64,000 nucleotides of DNA from Eucommia ulmoides (lineage: Eukaryota; Streptophyta; Magnoliopsida; Garryales; Eucommiaceae), in assembly GCA_016647705.1 (NCBI GenBank), contig CM028326.1, positions 29,275,401 through 29,339,400 on the forward strand, read 5' to 3'. Both the position numbers and the translations under genes were made by a program. The notes under the pieces were generated by a model. That model made no database searches and was not told where the DNA came from. It worked only from the letters and a program-made list of their open reading frames with translations. Below, piece by piece: positions 31,814 to 40,126 of the stretch (within the stretch, counting starts at the first letter, position 1; every line of letters starts with the position of its first letter).

Positions 31814-33370
31814 TTATTTATTTTTAATATTTGGACATTCATTCGCATAGTGTCCTATTTCTTTGCATGCCCAGCACCTACAATTTTTGATTTTTTCTTG
31901 AGCGGTTTTTATTTCTGGTTTAGATTTTTTATAAAAAAATTTCTTAAAAAATCTTTTTGATTTAAAAGGGGTCTTTGGGTTAAAATTTCTTTTAAATCTC
32001 CTTTTTATCTTGTATTTATTTCTTTTAAATAACTTTTTATTTTGTCTAGGAAAGATATCAGAACATCCGAATTTTTTAGGAGCTTCAGATTGGTTATCAC
32101 AGCATAGTCCAAGTTGATGGTCTTTTCTATATAATTCAGCATTTTTAGCAGCAGAACACCACATACCTATTTGTCTTTGAGCATATTCCATTCTTGTTCC
32201 TAAAGAATCTTCCATTTGCCAATTGGGTATAGATTTATAGCTTGTTATTAATTCTCTAGTATATTGTGAAGGTAATTTAGAAAAATACATGTCTAGATAG
32301 ACTTGTTGTTCATAGGTGTTAAAATCAGCTTTGTAATAATGTTTGGCAAATTCATTAGTGTATACCTCAAAGTAGCACATATTACAAATTCTTATATTTA
32401 TCAAATGATTTATAGCGTTTATTCTATTTCTTCTTTGAACTTCTTCGGCATTTTTATCCCAGAATTGTCCCAAAAATTCTTTTCTAATAGCATTCTCAAA
32501 TCTTCCTATTACTTTAGCAACATCACCTTCTTCACTTGCAGCATCTAGATTCGCAGTAAAAACTCCAGTTCTTATTTTATTTTTAAGAGCAATTCCTAAA
32601 TTAGTCCACCAATTACTAACGTTTCCTAAAAAGGTCATTGGTATCCATTTTGAAAACGGATCTTCAGTAATTTCTTCTTGGTTAAGAGTATTTTTGAATA
32701 TAATTATGGTGTATAGAGATTTTACCCACTTACTAATTATTTCTTCCATAAGAGAGAAGTTTCCCATATAATTATCTAAATTCAAATAAATTCCATTTTC
32801 TGAAATACTTTCTGTTTTAGGTAATTCAAATTTTTGTCTAAGCAATTCCCTTTTGACACTTGCTATTCCTTTTCTAGAATTTCTAAATGCAGGGTTTGAG
32901 TTGGTATTTTCAGGAAATGTTTCGTTTACAGAAGGAGATGTAAAGAGAGAAGGGTCATTTATAAAGTCTGTTACTCTTCTTTGAGGAGGAGGTGTTAATG
33001 TTGTAGCACTAGTAGTTTCTGGTTGAACAGGCTGAGTTGTTTGTGTGCTTTGACCGGAAGTAGTTGGGTTGACTGGTTGTCTAACACCACTAGTACTTAC
33101 TTCAGTGTTCATTAGGACATTTAATTCTTCTAATATTTCTATATCCTCATCACTATTTAAAGATGCAGTTTCATTATCATCAGTATTCAAGACATAAGCT
33201 CTTCTATAAGATGGCATAGGGAACTCTCTTATTCCAATTCTTTCAATTTTTAAGTTTTCTATTAATATCTTGTTATTAATTACGGCATTCATTATTTTTT
33301 CTTGATTATTTACTATAATTGCAAGTCCTTTAGGTAGTTCAGTATTTTCATCAATTTTTTCAATAGACAT
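31814..33370 (-). CDS. EPRV coat protein (gag-like, zinc knuckle)
   Basis: A 518-codon ORF. The N-terminal third is acidic and Thr/Pro-rich. The centre has helical segments ('WIPMTFLGNVSNWWTNLG', 'IRKEFLGQFW', 'QVYLDMYFSKLPSQYTREL') as in caulimovirid coat proteins. There is a long Lys/Arg-rich stretch near residues 440-490 and a CX2CX4HX4C zinc knuckle ('CWACKEIGHYANEC') near the end. A TAA at about 31,816 ends it directly after the knuckle, but the same frame then continues as a strongly acidic stretch up to about 31,686. The coat protein may therefore have lost an acidic tail. Structural protein that packages the viral genome. Confidence 0.8.
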   Translation of the reverse strand: MSIEKIDENTELPKGLAIIVNNQEKIMNAVINNKILIENLKIERIGIREFPMPSYRRAYVLNTDDNETASLNSDEDIEILEELNVLMNTEVSTSGVRQPVNPTTSGQSTQTTQPVQPETTSATTLTPPPQRRVTDFINDPSLFTSPSVNETFPENTNSNPAFRNSRKGIASVKRELLRQKFELPKTESISENGIYLNLDNYMGNFSLMEEIISKWVKSLYTIIIFKNTLNQEEITEDPFSKWIPMTFLGNVSNWWTNLGIALKNKIRTGVFTANLDAASEEGDVAKVIGRFENAIRKEFLGQFWDKNAEEVQRRNRINAINHLINIRICNMCYFEVYTNEFAKHYYKADFNTYEQQVYLDMYFSKLPSQYTRELITSYKSIPNWQMEDSLGTRMEYAQRQIGMWCSAAKNAELYRKDHQLGLCCDNQSEAPKKFGCSDIFPRQNKKLFKRNKYKIKRRFKRNFNPKTPFKSKRFFKKFFYKKSKPEIKTAQEKIKNCRCWACKEIGHYANECPNIKNK

Positions 33371-33375
33371 TTTTA

Positions 33376-33546
33376 ATCAGTCTCATTTTGGGCAGAATCA
33401 TAGTAATCAAAAACAGAATCTTCTTTATCGTAAGTTCCTGAAGGTTCAGCTTCATTGTCTGAATCATTTTTAGCAGTATTAGTGTAATGATCATGTAAAT
33501 CTTTGAGTACTTTCCATTTTATAAGATCCTTAATCTCTTTAAAAAG
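33376..33546 (-). pseudogene. EPRV small acidic ORF remnant upstream of coat protein
   Basis: A minus-strand frame of about 57 codons without its own good start ('LFKEIKDLIKWKVLKDLHD', then an acidic end). It begins where the 120-codon ORF at 33,915-33,553 stops, in another frame. It may be the C-terminal part of that ORF after a frameshift, or a separate small gene. Function unknown. Confidence 0.4.
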
Positions 33547-33552
33547 ATTAGT

Positions 33553-33915
33553 TTAGCTTAAAGCATAGTTTATTAAAGAAAGCTTTTCACTGGTTTCTTG
33601 TTTATAAACTTGTAGCCAATTTATAGCATGATATCCAAACAGAGATGATTCTGGCAAATATACATCGCGATATTTTGGTAATCCAATACTATTAGGCTTT
33701 TTATCAAATTTTTCATCATTTATAACTTCTTCAAATAATTCTTCCATATCTTCTAAGTTACAATATTTCTTTTTATTAATTAAACTTATTATTCCTAGTT
33801 CAACATTAGCAATTTTAGAAAGGTCCTTATAATAATCAAGTATTTCTCCTAAGCTTAAATTTAAAAGTTCTTCTTGAGTTTTTTGCATTACATTTAATGT
33901 TCTAAATTTTGTCAT
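33553..33915 (-). CDS. EPRV small ORF downstream of the primer site
   Basis: A 120-codon ORF starting 43 nt after the primer-binding site. Mostly helical and acidic, with 'ELLNLSLGEILDYYKDL' and 'MEELFEEVINDEKF'. I do not recognise the family. By position it corresponds to the small virion-associated or insect-transmission-type ORFs of caulimovirids, but nothing in the sequence proves that. Confidence 0.5.
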   Translation of the reverse strand: MTKFRTLNVMQKTQEELLNLSLGEILDYYKDLSKIANVELGIISLINKKKYCNLEDMEELFEEVINDEKFDKKPNSIGLPKYRDVYLPESSLFGYHAINWLQVYKQETSEKLSLINYALS

Positions 33916-33919
33916 ATAA

Positions 33920-34348
33920 CTAATCTAGATGATAAGTTTTCTCATGAGTATCAACGGGCTCTGATACCACTTGGGGGTCAGAGGAGCCGACAGCGGAATC
34001 ATTATTAACAGTATAGCCAAGTGACGTAAATTCAACAAATAATTCTTTTTTAACACGTAATTCTCCATCAGGGCAATAATCTCCATAATTGCTAGCTACT
34101 AAATCTTTTAAATATTGAAGAATAGCATAAAGTAAATTAACTTTTCTCCAATTGCTTAGTCGCAAATCTTTATAAGCTGAATTAATAGAGGGCATTTCAG
34201 AATAAGCATATCTTAAATCCATCATTCTTTCCATTCCTTTTATAGCAGATGTTATTTGATCATAAAAGTCATAAACATTATCTTTCATAGCAATGATTAA
34301 TTCGTCAAAAGCAAGCATGAATTTATCTAGAAAAACTTGGTCATTCAT
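33920..34348 (-). CDS. EPRV small ORF containing the primer-binding site
   Basis: A 142-codon ORF whose start overlaps the end of the 100-codon ORF (ATGA). The first 100 residues are helical ('FMLAFDELIIAMKDNVYDF', 'YAILQYLKDLV'). The last 40 are read from the 76-bp repeat and the tRNA-Met primer site, which encodes 'VVSEP'. A primer site inside a coding frame is known for some soymoviruses. The function is not recognised. Confidence 0.5.
   Translation of the reverse strand: MNDQVFLDKFMLAFDELIIAMKDNVYDFYDQITSAIKGMERMMDLRYAYSEMPSINSAYKDLRLSNWRKVNLLYAILQYLKDLVASNYGDYCPDGELRVKKELFVEFTSLGYTVNNDSAVGSSDPQVVSEPVDTHEKTYHLD
33958..33969 (-). promoter_or_regulatory. EPRV minus-strand primer-binding site (tRNA-iMet)
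   Basis: TGGTATCAGAGC on the minus strand is the exact site that caulimovirids use to prime reverse transcription with initiator tRNA-Met. It marks position 1 of the viral genome and lies about 1.18 kb downstream of the promoter TATA box. Confidence 0.9.
33963..34038. repeat. 76-bp viral direct repeat, copy 2 (internal)
   Basis: Partner of 29,955-30,030, lying in its natural place directly upstream of the primer site. Confidence 0.85.
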
Positions 34349-34647
34349 AATTCTCCTTTTGTGGGATTATCAGTTTCTATAATTTCACACAAGTATTTTC
34401 TAATTCTATTCAAAATTTCTATTTTTCTATCATCACGCCTCCTTTCATTATTATCTCTTTGTATTTGTGCATAGGCAGTATCAATATTTGAAGATAGTTG
34501 TATTATAGGTTTTTTAGCAACAAAAGTAAGATAAGCACGTAGTAAGGTTTCAATTTCTTCATGAAATTTTTTAACATCTTTAGACTTTCCTAATTCAATA
34601 CTTTCAAAAGCAGGTATAAATTTCTTCACAAATTCTTTTTTATTCAT
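34345..34647 (-). CDS. EPRV small ORF 1
   Basis: A 100-codon helical, Lys/Glu-rich ORF ('KKEFVKKFIPAFESIELGKSK', 'ERRRDDRKIEILNRIRKYL'). It is the first ORF after the leader of the pregenomic RNA. It overlaps the next ORF by 4 nt, as is usual in compact viral genomes. No family is recognised. Confidence 0.5.
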   Translation of the reverse strand: MNKKEFVKKFIPAFESIELGKSKDVKKFHEEIETLLRAYLTFVAKKPIIQLSSNIDTAYAQIQRDNNERRRDDRKIEILNRIRKYLCEIIETDNPTKGEL

Positions 34648-35421
34648 GATAAGAGATTTCTGGTAAAAGGAAATTTCTTTTTCTTAAAAATAGAGTACTG
34701 GTTTGTAAATATTATGATAAAAGCTTTAGGTCTCGTGATATGTATACTTCTTCCTTACCAAGCTTTACTTTATACCTGTAGAGGGTCCACCACGTCTTCT
34801 TTTAGAACTCACGACCATAGCCTCCAAAAGCCGCTTCAGTATTCCAGTGTCAATCCATGGTACCCAAAAATGCCTAACTCCGGCAAACAGGGCTGAAGGA
34901 CTTCCAGACACAATACCAAGCCTAGATCTTAGTTCTAATAAAATATAGGATAATATCCTCACAGGTGATATGAGTAAATATGCTAAGGAAAATGTAACAC
35001 ATATTTTTTAAACACTAAATACTTTATTTCATAATATATCACAAACTTTCCTCTGGTGAGGAGTTTACAAGCACATTTTTAACAAGGGATTTGCAAGGTG
35101 GGTTGTTCAACTCTGATTCTTTCAAGAGTTTGAACCCCTTTTTATACATAAAATCCTTCCGACAGAATAAAGTTTTAGTACATCACGAGTGTTTCTCTTT
35201 TTTCAAAAGTAAACAGTTTCAAACAAAAACAGTAATATTTCATGTGAGTGAACAGTTTCAGCACAGTAGTAGCATAGTAGCGCCGTCACTTCTGGACAAA
35301 CACAGTGACTCTTCTCGTGAATGAACAGGTTTCGGCATGTGGATCTCTTTTTGTCTGATTAGATTCTTCTAGCACATGATTCCAAACCACATAGTTTTAC
35401 GGATGTCTACATTGAGACGTT
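34648..35421 (-). promoter_or_regulatory. EPRV intergenic region: promoter, leader and poly(A) signal
   Basis: On the minus strand a TATAAAAAGGGG box lies at 35,135-35,146. TGACG-type motifs lie upstream (about 35,280-35,290), and an AATAAA signal at 35,023-35,028 lies about 110 nt downstream of the TATA box. Promoter followed closely by a poly(A) signal is the caulimovirid plan for a terminally redundant pregenomic RNA. The leader of about 460 nt contains a short upstream frame (34,962-34,765). Confidence 0.65.
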
Positions 35422-36703
35422 TTACAGTACTAGCACTTCTTCATCGCTTTCACCATTGATGTCAGCCCAAGCTATCTTCTTTTCAACAGTTTCTTTGCAG
35501 TAGTCACAAGTTCCTTCTGGATGTTTGAGCATTTGGCAAGTTAATTTTTTAACAATAGGGCTTGCTGAGAATTTTACCTTTTGTATCATTTCCATCCATT
35601 TTATAGCAGAGGCTTTTGCGGCACCATAGAATTGACTACACTCAGTAGTTAATATTAAAAGATTATCAGTACTCATAGGGTAAACATACCCTTTATCCCA
35701 TTCGATGAATTTCTTTAGTTTCTTCTCCAGGACATAAAACCCTAACGCTCTCTTTGTAGCAATAAAATGTTCGAGTTGTCCATCTTCAAGGAGTTCAGGT
35801 GCTTCTTTAAACACTTGATTAGGGTTATATTCGGGTATCAGATTAGCACGATTTTTTTGATAGCTGGACTATATGATAAGCATCATGTCCTTTTTCGGGG
35901 GCAGCACTAAAACATTTTATCAGAATAGTATGCTGATTTCTTTGGTCACGGAAGCTTTTGATGGCTTCTTGCACCCTCTTTGGCAATCCTTTTTCAGCAC
36001 TAGTCTTTGGGTCCGAGATAACAAAATCTAAATATCCGAATTCGAACATATTTTCAATTTCGTTAGCAGGAGTTTCGGGTAAGCAGGCCATTCTAGGATA
36101 CTTTCCTTCATGAAAGGGATAGATAGCAGAATCCTCAGTTACTCGAATTTTATAAGCAATTTTAAGGTTGTCAATGTAATTTTGATAAAAATTCTCATTT
36201 AAACATTTGAGCATGTTACTTTTGGCTTTAGAAGAAGAAGAAGCAACTTCAGCAAATCTTTTCTCCGGGACAACAGGATTTGATGGAGGTTTTATAAAGG
36301 GGACAAATTTTTGAACAAGAGAGCTAGGAACCGTAAGAGTTTCCTGAGCTTTTTTCATTTGGTCAATATATTGATTGGGCGAGCGGATAAGGGTAACCTT
36401 TTGCAGGTTATCAATAACTTGGCTTATTGGGTTTTTAGAGTCAGTGGGTTTTGGAGCACTGGATGAGTCATCGGTTTTTGGAGCACTGGACGAACAGTCA
36501 TTATTTTTATCATCATTTTTTGAAGCACTGGAGGCTTGGCCTTCCATCTCTTTTTTCTTTTTAGCACTTTTGCTCTTATGCAAATGAATTAGTTTCTCAA
36601 CAGCACTGAGAAAATAATGTCCTTGCGAACAATATTTCTCCAATGTTTCAACAGCACTTAAGGGTATCTCGATTGAGATCTCTGGAATCTCTTCAGTTTT
36701 CAT
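35422..36703 (-). pseudogene. EPRV transactivator / inclusion-body-like protein, frameshifted
   Basis: The likely start is the ATG at 36,703, overlapping the RT stop; an in-frame Met at 36,799 is less likely because it lies deep within RT. The first frame runs to 35,843, and a second runs from about 35,860 to 35,422. The change of frame falls in an A-run (T7 at 35,853-35,861 on the + strand), as expected for a one-base slip. The protein is Ser/Lys-rich and has 'LPKRVQEAIKSFRDQ' and, near the end, a CX2C ('GTCDYC') and an acidic tail. Its identity as the translational transactivator rests on position after RT and general features, and not on a clear domain. Confidence 0.6.
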
Positions 36704-38087
36704 GACCTTCCCTGGAGAGAAAGTCAGCAAGAATATTTTGTTTACCACTTCGATGAATAACGTCAAAATTATAGTGTTGGAAAAAAGTTTGCCACCCATT
36801 CATTTTATTATATTCAGGACTAGTTGGTAATTTATTAAATATAAATCCTTTAACTTGAGTATTATCAGTAACAACAGTGAACTTTTTTGGAATAAGAAAA
36901 TATCTAAATTTTTCTATTCCCTTTTTTATAGCAAGCAATTCTTTTAGATTACTGTGGTAGCGTTGTTGTGTTTCAGTAAATGTTCCACTGGTATATCTAC
37001 AAATTTTTCCAGTAGTAGTTTTTAAAATAGCACCCCAATAGGCATTGGATGCATCAGTTTCAAGAATCAGATCATCTTCATCAGATGGTAAAGTTAATCT
37101 TGGTAAATAAGCAGTAAGATTTTTAATCTCTTTTATTTTATTTGAAAGTTCTTGTGTCCATTCAAATTTAACACCTTTTTTAAGTAGTCTTTGAAAAGGT
37201 TGTCTATGCTTTGCTAATCCTTCAATAAATGTTTCAGCATAATTTAATACACCGAGAAATCTTTGAATTTGTTTTTTATCTTCCAGAATATCGGGGAAAG
37301 CAGTAATCTTGTCATAGATATGGGGTTGCATTTCAATTCCTGTGGCGTCAATTATTAGTCCTAAAAATTCTATTTTATTTTTTCCTATTTCAGCTTTCTT
37401 TTTAGATAACAAAATTCCTCGTTCTTGGCATCGGTCTGCGAAAATATTAAGATGTTTTAAATGATCTTTTTCATTTTCTGAAAATATAAGTATATCATCA
37501 ACGTATACAATACAGAAGTCAGACATCTTGCCAAATACTTTATCCATCCGTCTTTGGAATATTTGAGGAGCATTTTTTAATCCAAATGGCATAACTAGCC
37601 ATTCGTAATGACCATTAGGTGTACTGAAAGCAGTTAGCGGAACAGATTCTTTTGTTAATTTTATTTGCCAAAATCCACTTTTACAGTCAAATTTTGAAAA
37701 AATATTTTTTCCTTTGGTTCTATTAATTAGGCTTTCTTTATGAGGTAGAAAATAGCCATCAAATTTAGATTTTTCGTTTAGCTTTTTATAGTTAACCACC
37801 ATTCTAGCTTTTCCTCGTTTGATTTCAGAATGGTTTCTAACCATGAAGGCAGGACTAGAGTAGGGACTTTTACTTTCTTGTATTAATTTTAATTTTAGCA
37901 ATTCCTGGATTTGTTCATCAAATTCTTTGATATCAATCTCAGAATATCTCATTGGTCTTACTCGGATTATATCAGCAGGATTTGTTAGTTCTATAACAGC
38001 GTAGGTTTTATCTATTTCCCATAAAGCAGTCGGATTTTCACCAAAATTCGTTGTAAGTTTTGCAAAAATATCGTTTGCAAAATTCAT
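36693..38087 (-). CDS. EPRV reverse transcriptase-RNase H
   Basis: A 464-codon uninterrupted frame beginning MNFANDIFAKL at the very edge of the insertion. RT motifs are in order: 'ARMVVNYKKLN', 'FSKFDCKSGFWQI', 'FSTPNGHYEWLVMPFGLKNAP', 'FCIVYVDDILIFSEN' (YVDD at residues 195-198), 'FLGLIIDATG' and 'IQRFLGVLNY'. RNase H follows with 'LETDASNAYWGAIL' (Asp 344), 'LKELLAIKKGIEKFRYFL', 'VVTDNTQV' and a final 'NILADFLSRE'. This is the caulimovirid type. The natural gene also has an upstream protease, found at 30,367-30,031. The Met at 38,087 lies directly at the junction with the LTR and may not be a natural start. Confidence 0.88.
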   Translation of the reverse strand: MNFANDIFAKLTTNFGENPTALWEIDKTYAVIELTNPADIIRVRPMRYSEIDIKEFDEQIQELLKLKLIQESKSPYSSPAFMVRNHSEIKRGKARMVVNYKKLNEKSKFDGYFLPHKESLINRTKGKNIFSKFDCKSGFWQIKLTKESVPLTAFSTPNGHYEWLVMPFGLKNAPQIFQRRMDKVFGKMSDFCIVYVDDILIFSENEKDHLKHLNIFADRCQERGILLSKKKAEIGKNKIEFLGLIIDATGIEMQPHIYDKITAFPDILEDKKQIQRFLGVLNYAETFIEGLAKHRQPFQRLLKKGVKFEWTQELSNKIKEIKNLTAYLPRLTLPSDEDDLILETDASNAYWGAILKTTTGKICRYTSGTFTETQQRYHSNLKELLAIKKGIEKFRYFLIPKKFTVVTDNTQVKGFIFNKLPTSPEYNKMNGWQTFFQHYNFDVIHRSGKQNILADFLSREGHEN

Positions 38088-38449
38088 ATATTAATTAATT
38101 TTTTTTTTATGGTTCATTAAATATTAATGTTTCTCAATTTGGTATATGAAATCGATTCTATTCTAATTAATTGTGATTGAGAAATATTTGAGGGGTTTAA
38201 TTGAAAGATTTAAAAGACGTTTTTAATTGAATGATAGGTGTAAATTACCTATCTATTTTCAAACTGAAGTTATTAGTTTTTGAGTACGTTTAGTATGTTT
38301 TTAGTACGTTTTAATATGTTTTTATTCTTTTTGTATTAAAACAGGTGTATTGGTGAAAAGGTATGAAATCGGAGCGCAAACGATCAATTCGGACAAAAAA
38401 CGGTCAGAGAACGGTGGAAAAACAAGTAAGGAGGCAATATTCTGAAAGA

Positions 38450-38630
38450 AACCCACCCCCGCGGCGGTGAAAATGCAGAAAAGGGCCTATAAATTCTGTA
38501 AACTCACCGCCTAGGTGGTGAAACAACAAAGAGTTCCCTAGTCCACCACCTTCTCCACCGCCACGGCGAACAATGAACTGACATACCCACCGCCTTGGCA
38601 GTGAATCCCACCACCTAGGCGGTCAACTCT
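38450..38630. repeat. CCGCCTAGGTGG-type module array in F
   Basis: Modules CCCGCGGCGGTG, CCGCCTAGGTGGTG, CCGCCACGGCG, CCGCCTTGGCAGTG and CCACCTAGGCGG, at 20-40-bp spacing, at the same place in the LTR as in D. Confidence 0.75.
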
Positions 38631-39169
38631 TCACAATTTAGATATTTTATTAGATATTTTGAGCTTTATTTAAACCCTTTCCTCTCCTCTCCTTTGACAG
38701 CTTCGGCTATTACAGCCCTTAGGGCTTAGTTTAGTATATAGAGAGAGTATGGAGAGTACTCGAATATGTGCATTTAAATTAAATACGCCACGTAAAAACA
38801 CCTTAGCATGACTCCCATTTAGATTCCGTATAATCAAAATATAATCAATATAATATTCATGTGAACAGATAACGCCAAATACACCAACAATAATAACACG
38901 AATGCCACATTGAGAAATTTAAATGCATATATTTAAAGCTAGGAATTCTACCTTTCCCGAATTTTCCAATGGCCGCGAGATTGGATTTTTAGTTTTATCA
39001 GAGTTGTTTGTGCAATTTTCCTTTTCTTCCTTTTTTTTTTCCTGTTTGCTTTTTCCCGTTTCTGTTTCCTGCTTTTATTTCAACCAGTCGTCGACCGTTT
39101 CTCACTCCTGCCGCCGATCGCTGCTCCGACCATGCTACCCCCGCAACCTCACATTACCGGACCTCAGAA

Positions 39170-39880
39170 CAAAACACATACACACACACTCATGATCACC
39201 GCCACCACCGTCAGCTAATCTCACGTCGTCGCCTCCACCCACACGCCCACAACACACACATACACACACACACACACACACTGTCGCAACAGCACACATA
39301 CACACACATAGTCACAAACAGAGCATACCCATATACATACCGGTGAACAGAACACCGCCGGAAATCAAACAACACACACATACCCACTTCTTTCCCTCTC
39401 TATCTCTTACTTACCACTGGCCCAATTAACCGACGACGACACACACGCACTCCGACACACAATCTCTCGCCGAAACAGACAAGGAACACACACACACCAT
39501 CAACGGCACACACAGTGACACACACACACTATCACAAACAAAACAACCGAACTACACACCCACGTATATGCACACAATCGTCGGAGGAATAACGACGATT
39601 TCACACACACCCACGCAACGATGATCAAATCACACTCATACCCACTTCATCTGATCGACCGGACACCCACATGCACATACATACACACATACATACATTC
39701 GGTACAAAAACAGAGCACGCACACACACAACGACGAAATGGAACAGAACACACACACAAGGTCGAACCCACATTCTCTCTCTAACTCACCGCCGGCAAAC
39801 TCCGATAACTCTCTTACGACCAGAACAACACACACATATATAGAAATTGGACACCCACACACACCCATAACACACAAACC
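39170..39880. repeat. CA-rich low-complexity region
   Basis: Dense, imperfect (CA)n and CACACG runs with interspersed CGACG pieces. No gene supported. Confidence 0.8.
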
Positions 39881-40065
39881 CACATGATCGCCGACCACCG
39901 AACACTCACCGGCGAACCCACCTCCGATTCTCTCTCTTCTCTATTCTCAATTTCTACTCCTCTCCTCCCTGTATCTATGCATAAGTGTATATATATAGGT
40001 ACGAAGAATCAGTTGCGTGTCCCCCCTTGGCTTCGTTTGATTACACGTAGAAAATATACATTTAC

Positions 40066-40070
<5 letters not shown>

Positions 40071-40122
<52 letters not shown>
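40071..40122. repeat. (TA)n microsatellite
   Basis: About 52 bp of alternating T and A inside G. Confidence 0.95.

Positions 40123-40126
<4 letters not shown>

Larger units (their letters stand above)
29955..38087 (-). mobile_element. Endogenous caulimovirid (pararetrovirus) copy
   Basis: About 8.1 kb of plant pararetrovirus DNA inserted in the E3 LTR. On the minus strand, from right to left: RT-RNase H (38,087-36,693), transactivator-like ORF (36,703-35,422), promoter and leader (35,421-34,648), two small ORFs (34,647-33,920) with the Met-tRNA primer site inside the second, another small ORF, coat protein (33,370-31,814), movement protein fused to a protease-like domain (31,704-30,364), and the protease start of the pol ORF (30,367-30,031). 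The map is circularly permuted, opening inside pol. It ends at the left in a second copy of the 76 bp that precede the primer site. Gene order and the separate transactivator suggest a solendo-, cavemo- or soymovirus relative; the genus is not fixed. Stops and one frameshift break several genes. It has no LTRs or TSD. Confidence 0.85.

Noticed and set aside
29955..38087. An intact, replication-capable provirus
   Set aside because: There is a stop before the protease active site, a stop after the coat zinc knuckle, a frameshift in the transactivator-like gene, and pol is split between the two ends. As it stands the copy is broken.
39008..39900. Thr/His-rich proteins on the + strand
   Set aside because: They are translations of (CA)n repeats in several frames, with no start context or family.
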